This document shows positions 48,081 through 56,423 of a DNA stretch of 64,000 nt, piece after piece. The DNA lies in contig NZ_CAKKNT010000008.1 of NCBI RefSeq assembly GCF_918814755.1, positions 1 to 64,000 of the forward strand, written 5' to 3'. Position numbers and translations under genes: made by a program. Source of the stretch: Periweissella ghanensis. GTDB taxonomy: Bacteria; Bacillota; Bacilli; Lactobacillales; Lactobacillaceae. The notes beneath the pieces were generated by a model that worked only from the letters and a program-made list of their open reading frames with translations, had not been told where the DNA came from and searched no databases. Position 1 is the first letter of the stretch. Every line of letters starts with the position of its first letter.

Positions 48081-48094
48081 TGTAACCGCTTACA
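48081..48094. promoter_or_regulatory. cre site of the mtl operon
   Basis: TGTAACCGCTTACA, full cre consensus, directly downstream of a minus strand -10 TATAAT (48094-48099). Placement fits CcpA repression of mtlA. Confidence 0.75.
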
Positions 48095-48127
48095 TTATAA
48101 CGCGTAATATAAATAATGGCACGAAAG

Positions 48128-48154
48128 TTTGTGACATCTTTTTAAACTTCACAA
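48128..48154. promoter_or_regulatory. Candidate MtlR site, distal half
   Basis: TTTGTGA (48128-48134) and TTCACAA (48148-48154) face each other upstream of the mtlA promoter, the same words as in the second site. Assignment to MtlR is by position. Confidence 0.45.
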
Positions 48155-48192
48155 ACAAGAACATTAATAGAACAACTTTAATTATTACCCAC

Positions 48193-48212
48193 TTCACAAT
48201 CTCGCTTGTGAA
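48193..48212. promoter_or_regulatory. Candidate MtlR site, perfect inverted repeat
   Basis: TTCACAA, six bases, TTGTGAA: perfect 7-bp arms, about 100 bases upstream of the mtlA -10. Resembles MtlR sites with GTGA/TCAC words in other Firmicutes. Confidence 0.5.
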
Positions 48213-48277
48213 ATATTTTTTATATCGTAATAATAATTTTTCGAGACATATATTATGTGTTACCTAACTATGTACAC

Positions 48278-48711
48278 AAAAAAAGAGATTCCAACAGAAT
48301 CTCTTTTAACAAGGAGTGTGTTTTATGACGATACCTAGTCAGCTATCCTAGCTAAGCCATAAAAACGTTTACTAAATAATGTCGCGGATAGATTGCGCGC
48401 TCATCAGCTTTATCACGCCTCACAAAGTCCTTATACGGGTGTACGGATTACAATCAAAGGTACTCGCATGATCATCAACAACCAATGATTGATGGATTAC
48501 TGATTAAGTATTCAACTAATGGCCTTAACTCTTAGATTTTTATGGTCCAGAGATAGTTACATTTATTCACGGTCACCACCCAATACTTACAATAGACTTT
48601 CATTTGTTCTTAGCGTGAGGAAATCTATGCTTGCGTTCTTGTTCTTAGTATCATGCAAGTTTGAGGTGGCCGCAACTTGAAGGGTCGTGCTTTTAACAGT
48701 TAAGTGACCTT
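48278..48711 (-). ncRNA. Candidate ncRNA of about 430 nt, cre-controlled
   Basis: The 815-base gap between mtlA and the AraC gene contains no credible ORF. On the minus strand -35 TTGGAT (48742-48747), an 18-base spacer and -10 TATAAC (48718-48723) precede it, with a cre-like site inside the spacer. A perfect 11-bp terminator stem (48281-48291 with 48297-48307) is followed by seven T on the minus strand only, so the unit is read leftwards. The transcript has a repeated CTAAGAACAA word and an anti-ribosome-site word ACTCCTT just before the terminator. No Rfam family recognised. Confidence 0.5.
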
Positions 48712-48730
48712 AATTTAGTTATAATACTTT

Positions 48731-48744
48731 TGTAAGCGCTTATC
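48731..48744. promoter_or_regulatory. cre-like site between ncRNA and second AraC gene
   Basis: TGTAAGCGCTTATC, sharing 12 bases with the site at 39887. It is 32 bases before the AraC -10 (TATAAT 48763-48768) and inside the minus-strand ncRNA promoter. Confidence 0.6.
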
Positions 48745-48845
48745 CAAGCGACAAATGTATTATATAATTACGGTGTAAAAGGAAATTGTATAAAAGAACC
48801 CGCTATTATAAAAAAAGAACATTAATTGTGAAGGAAACCATAAAA

Positions 48846-49904
48846 ATGCAACACACGGTACTAAATAAATTAATTATCTTAAGTTCCGCCTTAAATTTTA
48901 AATATGAATTTTCAAGTAATTCACCTAAGTACTTAAAACAATACCTTGATCAAGCAACGTTACAAGGGGTTCAAACATTGCTTACCGATCCAGCGTTTAC
49001 TGGAGTCGCATTAATTTTGAAAAACCAGTTGTTGATCGTTTGCCGCCAGGATACTTTCTTAACGTTAAAAATCGAATTATTACCTGATGACACGGCTCAG
49101 GATGGGATTAACACCCGCCAAATTTACTTTTATCGCGGCTTAATTGAAGACTGTTACCAACTTACTATGGCCAATTTTAAAATTATTAACTGTCGCCCTC
49201 AAAAATCAACCAACCTTGATACGATTCAACTCCCCTTTAATGCCAATTCAAGTCGTGCCCTATATAGTACCTTAATTACTAGTATGCAAAAAAATGATAA
49301 AGCGACGTGCTTACAACTGATTGCCTTAATGGTTAATTCTAATCGCCAAATCAGTAACCAACAAGCTGCGGCTTTACCAATTGCAGAAGTAACTAGTAAA
49401 AATTTATGTATTGCAATTTTAGCTATCTTAACCCAATTGGCCGTTTTGGCCGAATTTTCAGCTACCAAGGTGTATGAAATCAGTGAACAATATATCGTTA
49501 AGCTAACGACTTTAGACGTCCCGATTATGGATTACATTAGTAACTTTCTGGATGACATTCTCGTTATTCCTGAAGTTATTATGCGCAATGACATCTGTAT
49601 GTTTAAACATATCGTCCAAACCAATATCTACCATAAAATTAGCATTACTGATATTGCTGAACAAATGGATATGTCACCTGTGCAGTTACGCCGCTTAGTT
49701 AAAACAGATCTAGATACTACCCCACTTGACTATATGAATGAACAAAAAATTGCGATGAGCCGCTATCTTTTGGTCCTTCACCCAACCTTACAAATTCTAG
49801 AACTAGCCGAAATGTTATGTTATTACGATTCAAGCCACTTTATCAAAGAATTCATGCGCTATACTGGGGTCACCCCGAAGCAATTTCGCCAGATTATCAT
49901 GTAA
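48846..49904 (+). CDS. AraC-family regulator, paralog of the one at 40004
   Basis: 352 residues, collinear with the other AraC protein over its whole length (LNKLIILSSAL; SSRALYSTL; YDSSHFIKEF near the end). C-terminal double HTH with SITDIAEQMDMSPVQLRRLV and TLQILELAEMLCYYD. ATG at 48846, with AAGGAA upstream. No sugar operon is divergent from it; instead the ncRNA candidate and the mtl operon lie there, so its target may be the ncRNA, mtl or a distant gene (inference). Confidence 0.85.
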   Translation: MQHTVLNKLIILSSALNFKYEFSSNSPKYLKQYLDQATLQGVQTLLTDPAFTGVALILKNQLLIVCRQDTFLTLKIELLPDDTAQDGINTRQIYFYRGLIEDCYQLTMANFKIINCRPQKSTNLDTIQLPFNANSSRALYSTLITSMQKNDKATCLQLIALMVNSNRQISNQQAAALPIAEVTSKNLCIAILAILTQLAVLAEFSATKVYEISEQYIVKLTTLDVPIMDYISNFLDDILVIPEVIMRNDICMFKHIVQTNIYHKISITDIAEQMDMSPVQLRRLVKTDLDTTPLDYMNEQKIAMSRYLLVLHPTLQILELAEMLCYYDSSHFIKEFMRYTGVTPKQFRQIIM

Positions 49905-49924
49905 TTACTAGCATCGCCACTCTA

Positions 49925-49957
49925 AACCTTGAAAGTTAACCAGACTTTCAAGGTTTT
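49925..49957 (+). terminator. Terminator of the second AraC gene
   Basis: AACCTTGAAAGT / ACTTTCAAGGTT with a seven-base loop and six T. The following 200 bases to 50158 are AT-rich with no gene. Confidence 0.88.
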
Positions 49958-50158
49958 TTGCTGCCTTCATAAAATTTAATTAAACAAAATTCTTAAATTT
50001 GTTGATTTTAACTTAATATAACTATCTTTTTTATTGATTTTCATAATCTTTTTAAGATATATTATATAATATTATTTATTTTTTAAAAAATACCTGATAT
50101 AATATCTTTTAGTTTCTTTAAATAATATTTAATATATATAGCAAGGAGATTTAGATTT

Positions 50159-50545
50159 ATGAAACGACGTAATATTGCCATTCTTAGCACATTAGGTGCC
50201 ATTACTATCTTTATTGGGGGAACTTCTGTTGGTGCAGCTGCCTTCTCACAAAGTACTGAAGATGCCCAAGTAACAACTAACAACATTAACCGGATGATGG
50301 AATACAATGATAAATTGTACTCCGCCTACAAAAATGTTAAACAAGAGCTCTCAAATACAAAAGACGCCCTTGCTAGCTTAACTACTAACAACAACGAAGT
50401 TAAGGCGCAACTTGACCAAGCCCAACAAGCCACTCACAACCTACGTGACAAAACTGATAACCAAGCAATTCCACACTTTGCCTCACACCAACCAGATGCA
50501 AGTGACGTACCAGCAGCTGCTGATTCTTCAAGCGCTAACAAGTAA
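50159..50545 (+). CDS. Small membrane-anchored coiled-coil protein
   Basis: 128 residues. N-terminal membrane/signal segment (residues 6-28, AILSTLGAITIFIGG), then a polar helical region with heptad-like spacing (YNDKLYSAYKNVKQELSNTKD; residues 48-100, shortened here) and an Ala/Ser/Asp-rich tail. Either a signal anchor or a cleaved exported protein. AAGGAG lies 11 bases before the ATG. Single gene with a strong terminator. Function unknown. Confidence 0.65.
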   Translation: MKRRNIAILSTLGAITIFIGGTSVGAAAFSQSTEDAQVTTNNINRMMEYNDKLYSAYKNVKQELSNTKDALASLTTNNNEVKAQLDQAQQATHNLRDKTDNQAIPHFASHQPDASDVPAAADSSSANK

Positions 50546-50554
50546 TCGTTTACT

Positions 50555-50600
50555 AAAAAACAAGCCCAACCTTCAATTTTGAAAGTTGGGCTTGTTTTTT
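50555..50600. terminator. Bidirectional terminator between convergent genes
   Basis: CAAGCCCAAC-TTC / GAA-GTTGGGCTTG with T runs on both sides. Confidence 0.88.
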
Positions 50601-51653
50601 TTATTTATTTTTAAGCCAGTTCACTATTTCTTGGGCCGCGCGTTGTGCTTGCGGCAAGACACCAAATTGATCAATAAAAGCATGTTTTAATTGATCAAAA
50701 ATGATGTACTGATCTCCCAAATCGCGTTGGTCCAATTGAGCCCATAATGCTTGGGCTTGAATCACCAGTGCATCAACTTCAGCAGAAATTAATAACGTGC
50801 TGGGGAGGACATCAACATTTGCTAACGGATTGAATTGCGCATTATCAAGCACAGCCTCTGTTTGTATCAAGTGTTGCTGCAGTTGTAATAACTGTTGCAT
50901 GCTCGAAATCATCCCTTGCATAACATCCGGTTGCGTAGTCGCAAGACGAAATGCATTTACTTCGACAGGATATCGTTCGGGTTGGAGCGTTAATTGAGGA
51001 TACAATAACACAGTTGCTGTAACAATATTTTGGAGCAAGGTTGCTAATTGGGCCGCTAAATAACCACCACTGCTATCCCCACCGAGGACAATTTGCTGAT
51101 ACTGATTTGCACCCGTAATTGTTGTAATTTCATGTTGTAACCAAGCTAACATCTCACTTAGCTTGGTTTCTGGTAACAATGGATAATCAATATTCACCAC
51201 GAGCCACGTTGGTCCTAATTCTTGGGCGACATATTTGGTAAAATTCGCCGTTACTGCTCGTTTACCACCAATCAGGGCCCCACCATGTAGATAGAATAGG
51301 ATATTAACTGGCTCTAAGGCGCTACTAACGTGATAGGACGTCATTACTAATTGGCCACTCGTGCGTTCAACTTCATCAATTAATTGTGAGGTCACATCTT
51401 GATTTTGTGAGCCCATTGTCAAACGAATATACTGCGCTAATTTTGCTAAATCACCAGTCGCATAAGCAACTTGCATGCCTTGTTGTTCAGCAATTGGTAA
51501 TGGTTGGCGCGGTGGAATTAAGTCATACCAACTATCAATGGTGCCATTATCATCAGGCGTTGCAATATGCACACTCCCGTCCATCGCCGTTCGTGTCTCC
51601 AAAGCATGTAACCGATCAAAATACGCCGTTAATGTGGGTGAATATTCCGTCAT
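50601..51653 (-). CDS. Alpha/beta hydrolase (HSL-type esterase)
   Basis: 350 residues. Oxyanion motif LHGGALIGG near residue 125, nucleophile Ser in GGDSSGGYLA near residue 195, His in LKHAFIDQFG near the C terminus. Belongs to the same broad group as the esterase at 33635 but is diverged. AGGAGG lies before the ATG. The 318 bases upstream (51654-51971) have no gene; they hold its promoter region and a terminator at 51912-51953. Confidence 0.87.
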   Translation of the reverse strand: MTEYSPTLTAYFDRLHALETRTAMDGSVHIATPDDNGTIDSWYDLIPPRQPLPIAEQQGMQVAYATGDLAKLAQYIRLTMGSQNQDVTSQLIDEVERTSGQLVMTSYHVSSALEPVNILFYLHGGALIGGKRAVTANFTKYVAQELGPTWLVVNIDYPLLPETKLSEMLAWLQHEITTITGANQYQQIVLGGDSSGGYLAAQLATLLQNIVTATVLLYPQLTLQPERYPVEVNAFRLATTQPDVMQGMISSMQQLLQLQQHLIQTEAVLDNAQFNPLANVDVLPSTLLISAEVDALVIQAQALWAQLDQRDLGDQYIIFDQLKHAFIDQFGVLPQAQRAAQEIVNWLKNK

Positions 51654-51911
51654 CTGAAATCCTCCTATAGAACCAGGTTAAATTTAGCAACCGCTAGCAT
51701 GGTCCTACCGCAATTAAGCATTAACATTATCTAAATACACCTCTATATTATGCGAAACTTCAGTTAATTGCCAGTAACTAATTTTGTTTAATTAATAATT
51801 AGACAGCTTAAAATCCGATACCAGTATCACCAACTCACCCCCTGCTGACGTGGTTTTGACTTTAGGGATATTGTACTGTGTGTACTATTACATTTTGAAC
51901 TATTTTTAAAC

Positions 51912-51953
51912 AAAAAATCGTTAGACCAGCATAATTACTGATCTAACGATTTT
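51912..51953 (-). terminator. Terminator of the 52-aa gene
   Basis: AAAATCGTTAGA / TCTAACGATTTT around a loop of about 16 bases, T run on the minus strand. Confidence 0.8.
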
Positions 51954-51971
51954 CGAGTTTAATTTTTCTAC

Positions 51972-52130
51972 TTACTTACGTTTACGAATCACACCGTGCC
52001 AAAATTCTGTCAGTGACATGTTGGATTGCTTGTAATTACGATACAGAGCCCCTAAGTTTTCGGCCCAACCACCATTGACAATATAAGCACCGACTGCTAA
52101 GACAACTAGTGTCGCGATAACTTTTAACAT
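51972..52130 (-). CDS. Small membrane protein, 52 aa, beside the CRISPR array
   Basis: A frame starting MLKVIATLVVLAVGAYIV (one membrane helix, residues 3-19), then NGGWAENLGALYRNY and a basic end (IRKRK). AGGAGA lies 8 bases before the ATG and a good terminator follows, so it is likely real although short. A weak promoter (TTGATG-N17-TATGAC) lies between it and the leader-distal end of the CRISPR array, and read-through from the array is possible. No family recognised. Confidence 0.55.
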   Translation of the reverse strand: MLKVIATLVVLAVGAYIVNGGWAENLGALYRNYKQSNMSLTEFWHGVIRKRK

Positions 52131-52181
52131 ATTTGATTCTCCTACTTATTAATAGTCATATAATAATTTTTGTTCTTCATC

Positions 52182-52200
52182 AAAAAAATATGCTTCCATA
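52182..52200 (-). terminator. Possible pre-crRNA terminator at the array end
   Basis: TATG/CATA four-bp stem with a four-base loop followed on the minus strand by seven T, directly after the truncated last repeat. Confidence 0.35.
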
Positions 52201-54324
52201 CATCTAAAGCGAACGTCATCAACATCATTCACAAATGCGAACGATCTCGAACTGATTAATCTGACATACATCTAAAGCGACACGCAGAAAGGCAAGGTTG
52301 AAGCGCTTGATCTCGAACTGATTAATCTGACATACATCTAAAGCAACTAAGGTCTTTTTTCGTGGAGAAAAAATGATCTCGAGCTGATTAATCTGACATA
52401 CATCTAAAGCCTAGACTACTTCTTACCACGAATCAAAACGGATCTCGAACTGATTAATCTGACATACATCTAAAGCATTACTAACCTCCTTGAACATGGT
52501 GTTGACGATCTCGAACTGATTAATCTGACATACATCTAAAGCTCAACTGGCAACGATAAAGTAACCTTCTTTGATCTCGAACTGATTAATCTGACATACA
52601 TCTAAAGCGTACTACTACTAATTCAGCCATTCAGGCCAGATCTCGAACTGATTAATCTGACATACATCTAAAGCTCAACTGGCAACGATAAAGTAACCTT
52701 CTTTGATCTCGAACTGATTAATCTGACATACATCTAAAGCGAACCAATCAAAAAGCTACTCGGTAAGTTAGATCTCGAACTGATTAATCTGACATACATC
52801 TAAAGCACGTGAATACATTCAGGCGCTATCACTTTGGATCTCGAACTGATTAATCTGACATACATCTAAAGCATAAGCACCAATCACTTGAGCGTGACTA
52901 TTGATCTCGAACTGATTAATCTGACATACATCTAAAGCCTTATCCTTAAAGTTTTCTATCGCGTCCACGATCTCGAACTGATTAATCTGACATACATCTA
53001 AAGCAACGCGTCAGTGCTGCTGAGGTGCTTAAAAGATCTCGAACTGATTAATCTGACATACATCTAAAGCGCATCAATTGAGTTGTTTCGAACTGACCAG
53101 GATCTCGAACTGATTAATCTGACATACATCTAAAGCTATCCGTACATGAAAGACGGTCAACAACGTGATCTCGAACTGATTAATCTGACATACATCTAAA
53201 GCGCTGCTAATTCAATTGATGATATCAAAAAGGATCTCGAACTGATTAATCTGACATACATCTAAAGCCAATTCAACCGTCCTAAATATGGCTTTGGAGA
53301 TCTCGAACTGATTAATCTGACATACATCTAAAGCAGCAGCTTCGTATACATTCATATTGTTTTCGATCTCGAACTGATTAATCTGACATACATCTAAAGC
53401 AGCTAGACGAACTGTTTTACTGGCCCGTTCGATCTCGAACTGATTAATCTGACATACATCTAAAGCAACGTTGACAAGATTTCTAAACCAGCTCGTGATC
53501 TCGAACTGATTAATCTGACATACATCTAAAGCTCAAACCGTTTGGCACAGGACCACACATTGGATCTCGAACTGATTAATCTGACATACATCTAAAGCCA
53601 AACTGGTGCAGCATCAATTGGTAATGCAGATCTCGAACTGATTAATCTGACATACATCTAAAGCAATTGATTTACATGTGCAATTTAACGGACGGATCTC
53701 GAACTGATTAATCTGACATACATCTAAAGCATATTGTAAGCACTAATATATAATTTAGTCGATCTCGAACTGATTAATCTGACATACATCTAAAGCTTAG
53801 CGGCACTCATCATCTTTGAACCAGCAGATCTCGAACTGATTAATCTGACATACATCTAAAGCTATCGCTCATCATCAATTGGCTCTGCTTCAGATCTCGA
53901 ACTGATTAATCTGACATACATCTAAAGCAATGATGAATTCAAGCAAATTTTAAGTGCAGATCTCGAACTGATTAATCTGACATACATCTAAAGCACAGTA
54001 CATGGTATAGCCATTCAGCAATTAGATCTCGAACTGATTAATCTGACATACATCTAAAGCATCTGTGTTAATGCGTTTAATTCTATCCACGATCTCGAAC
54101 TGATTAATCTGACATACATCTAAAGCTGCTAACAAATTAAGCATGAAGCCAAATTGGATCTCGAACTGATTAATCTGACATACATCTAAAGCGCTCAGAT
54201 TGATATTTTCACGTTCAGCAAGGATCTCGAACTGATTAATCTGACATACATCTAAAGCCCGTGCTAATAATAGGTGTTAGCCCACTAAGATCTCGAACTG
54301 ATTAATCTGACATACATCTAAAGC
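52197..54324 (-). CRISPR. Type II-A CRISPR array, 32 full repeats plus a truncated last one
   Basis: 32 repeats of 36 bases from 52243 to 54324 at an exact 66-base period (30-base spacers). A degenerate 33rd repeat at 52197-52210 keeps only 14 bases and is preceded by a 32-base spacer. Crisp RNA is read on the minus strand: the repeat starts GCTTTAGATGTATG and ends CAGTTCGAGATC, like L. casei/rhamnosus type II-A repeats. One repeat (52375) has an A-to-G change. The newest end is at 54324 next to csn2; the degenerate end is the oldest. Spacers at 52543 and 52675 are identical. Targets cannot be identified without a search. Confidence 0.98.
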
Positions 54325-54349
54325 GGACCACATGTTCGTAACAAAAAGC
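54325..54349 (-). promoter_or_regulatory. CRISPR leader, very short
   Basis: Only 25 bases lie between the csn2 stop and the first repeat. On the minus strand it ends ACATGTGGTCC before the repeat. Any longer leader must lie inside the 3' end of csn2. Confidence 0.6.
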
Positions 54350-55012
54350 CTAGAACATCACATAATCCTCATCAATGACATGAAATGCCTCTGTATCAAG
54401 GTATGCCGGTCGAACCCCTGTTTGCCGCAGTTCGAGAAAATTTAACTTTAATTCATTAATAGTAGTAATTAAGTCAAGTTGATCAGACTCACTTAAATAC
54501 CGCCCGATATCGCAAACCACAAAGAGGCGATCATCCCCTAATTGACTTGCTGTTTCAATAATATATCTCATTATACCATTAGCTGAATGTGTTGTCGGCG
54601 GTAAAAGGACTAATTTACAATATTTAAATAGTTCGCCAATTGCCCATTCATCACTAATTTCAAATGGCAAATTACTCTCATCGATTTGCTCAATGACGAT
54701 ATCTTTTATTTGTTCATTTAGCCGAAATAACTCATTTTGACTCTCATCACTACAGTAATGTTGCAGCACTTGTCCAATTTTAGGAGCAAAAATTTTGCCA
54801 TAATCATGTGGATTAACTAAATCACCTAACATTACGACAGTATTTTTAATTTTTTGCGGCTTATTATCCATTGAGTAGTACCCTTCAATGGTTTCATCGC
54901 CTTGGAGTAATTGTTGTAATTGCCAATATAGGTCAATATTTTCAATTACTAATCGGTTAAAGCCATTAACTAGTGGAATTGCCTCACATCCTGGCACCGT
55001 AATTAACCTCAT
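54350..55012 (-). CDS. csn2: Adaptation protein Csn2 (type II-A)
   Basis: 220 residues. Ring-forming, DNA-end-binding protein needed for spacer acquisition with Cas1-Cas2 and Cas9. Matches the shorter lactobacillar Csn2 group by position, size and the pattern VPGCEAIPLVNGFNRLVIEN at the start (20 residues). The start overlaps the cas2 stop by 4 bases (ATGA), so translation is coupled. Its 3' end probably includes leader sequence of the array. Confidence 0.9.
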   Translation of the reverse strand: MRLITVPGCEAIPLVNGFNRLVIENIDLYWQLQQLLQGDETIEGYYSMDNKPQKIKNTVVMLGDLVNPHDYGKIFAPKIGQVLQHYCSDESQNELFRLNEQIKDIVIEQIDESNLPFEISDEWAIGELFKYCKLVLLPPTTHSANGIMRYIIETASQLGDDRLFVVCDIGRYLSESDQLDLITTINELKLNFLELRQTGVRPAYLDTEAFHVIDEDYVMF

Positions 55013-55329
55013 ATTACCACCACGCGATCAGGTTTATTACGAATATCTTCTGATGGTGCCCCGATTAGAAAATGCATACTGCTGAATTGGGCTTCAGTCA
55101 CCACCAGTGTCTGAATCAATCCCGTATTGGGTAGCTTTTTAATTAGGCGTTCTTCCAATAACTCAGCGGCTTTGCGATTAAGCGTAATCCGCGTGTAAAT
55201 CGATTCTTGCATCATAATAAAACCCTCGTTAATTAGAGCCTTGCGGAAAATTCGATAAGCCCGTCGCATTTGTGCCGTTTCAACTGGTAAATCAAACATT
55301 ACTATTAAACGCATCACCCGATACCTCAT
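55009..55329 (-). CDS. cas2: CRISPR-associated protein Cas2
   Basis: 106 residues with the ferredoxin-like start MRLIVMFDLPVET and the RRAYRIFRKALINEGF helix. Forms the integrase complex with Cas1. I chose ATG at 55329, which overlaps the cas1 stop by 4 bases (ATGA). A start at MRLIV six codons later is possible. Confidence 0.95.
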   Translation of the reverse strand: MRYRVMRLIVMFDLPVETAQMRRAYRIFRKALINEGFIMMQESIYTRITLNRKAAELLEERLIKKLPNTGLIQTLVVTEAQFSSMHFLIGAPSEDIRNKPDRVVVI

Positions 55330-56219
55330 ATTTCTAACTTCCATTCTGGTAAGGTTGGTTGGTCATCCCCGCGATAATTTAAAAACTGTAAACTATCCCG
55401 TAAGACTTCACTGATTACTCCCGTTACTAAGGTTTCATGCCCTTTAAACCGAACATTAAAATTCAAGACATCAACTAATTCCAAGCGGCGCTCCGGCGAA
55501 AAATCTAATTCTGCACGCTTAATAAAGCGCCATGTCACACGGTCAATAATTGGCCGCAATGGTTCCATCATATCTGAAGCTAGATTCAAAGCATTTTCAT
55601 AACTCTGATGATGAATGCCAAATTCTGTTAAGTAACCGGCGGCCTGAATTTCTCGGGCTGTAGCGGCTAAAATAATTTGATAGCCATAGTTTAAATGGGC
55701 GTTAATCGGATTACTATCATCGCGCCGTGAGAAACCTTTGCCGAATAGACGGGTGAAATATAGCCGTGCAACAACTGCTTCACGATTACTCGAATCACCG
55801 ACTAGCACTTGTAAGATATGCGGCGTTAAGGCATCATCCTTGTCTAACCCTAATTCAGCCAAGACTTGTTGTTGTCCGAGCATTTTTAAGGTTATTAACC
55901 GTTGCCACAACTGTTCCTTGCGTGCTTGTGACCAATTAACTTGCTGTTCGAGATTCCGAACACGCTTATTATGACTGTAATAGCCGGCAATTTCACCTAC
56001 CGGCAGATAATTCTCGTCACAGAAAATTATTCGGACATCATTTTTGATTAATTTTTGAACCACAAAGGACGTTAACACCGCTTGCGTACTTTCAATCAAT
56101 AAAATATTAATGTCACTTAGTGGAATCTGATAGGTTTCATTAACGGTCTTAACAAGGACTTGACCAGCGGCAAATGAAACTTTTGAATGTTTGGTGATAA
56201 TTAATGTGCGCCATCCCAT
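55326..56219 (-). CDS. cas1: CRISPR-associated integrase Cas1 (type II)
   Basis: 297 residues. Starts MGWRTLIITKHSKVSF as type II Cas1 proteins do. Catalytic residues fall in the Glu of the RREAVVARLYF segment near residue 150 and the His/Glu of the NAHLNYGYQ ... LEFGIHHQ region near residues 205-220. I chose ATG at 56219 with AGGAGA 7 bases upstream; an in-frame ATG 13 codons earlier (MNNII) has a weaker site. The tracrRNA promoter overlaps its start region on the opposite strand. Confidence 0.94.
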   Translation of the reverse strand: MGWRTLIITKHSKVSFAAGQVLVKTVNETYQIPLSDINILLIESTQAVLTSFVVQKLIKNDVRIIFCDENYLPVGEIAGYYSHNKRVRNLEQQVNWSQARKEQLWQRLITLKMLGQQQVLAELGLDKDDALTPHILQVLVGDSSNREAVVARLYFTRLFGKGFSRRDDSNPINAHLNYGYQIILAATAREIQAAGYLTEFGIHHQSYENALNLASDMMEPLRPIIDRVTWRFIKRAELDFSPERRLELVDVLNFNVRFKGHETLVTGVISEVLRDSLQFLNYRGDDQPTLPEWKLEI

Positions 56220-56246
56220 TGCATTTTCTCCTAATTGATGTATTAT
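56219..56246 (+). promoter_or_regulatory. Promoter of the tracrRNA
   Basis: Plus strand -35 TTGCAT (56219-56224), 16-base spacer, -10 TATTAT (56241-56246). The -35 box overlaps the cas1 start codon on the other strand. Confidence 0.5.
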
Positions 56247-56252
56247 ATTATT

Positions 56253-56421
56253 CATAGGGATTGATCCCCCTAGCAAGATTAATTTTCGAACTGATTAATC
56301 TGACATACAGAATTAAAGTAACGCAAGGCTGCGGCCAAGCTTCCTAGAATGTTTACATTCGGTCTTAAGACCACTTACATAAAAAACAACCCCCGCAATT
56401 TAGTTTGCGGGGGTTGTTTTT
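56253..56421 (+). ncRNA. tracrRNA
   Basis: Plus strand, between cas9 and cas1. Bases 56286-56309 are identical to 24 bases of the plus-strand repeat, i.e. complementary to crRNA. A GAAT bulge and UAAAGU (56315-56320) complete the lower stem against GCUUUA of the crRNA repeat. Then come a GGC-TGCG-GCC nexus (56328-56337), hairpins GAATG/CATTC and GGTCTT/AAGACC, and a 14-bp terminator stem ending in T (to 56421). Layout matches a working type II-A tracrRNA. A short GGGAT/ATCCC hairpin lies near its 5' end. Confidence 0.92.
56385..56421. terminator. Shared terminator of tracrRNA and cas9
   Basis: AACAACCCCCGCAA (56385-56398) and TTGCGGGGGTTGTT (56405-56418), perfect 14-bp stem with T runs on both strands. 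It ends the tracrRNA on the plus strand and sits 3 bases past the cas9 stop on the minus strand. Confidence 0.9.
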
Positions 56422-56423
56422 GC

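Noticed and set aside
48325-48351. Eight-codon frame MTIPSQLS after a good AAGGAG on the plus strand
   Set aside because: Too short to support, and the terminator T run points to transcription of this interval from the minus strand.
56220-56276. Longer cas1 start (upstream ATG or TTG)
   Set aside because: The family N terminus is MGWRT, which has the best ribosome site; the extension would run over tracrRNA 5' sequence.
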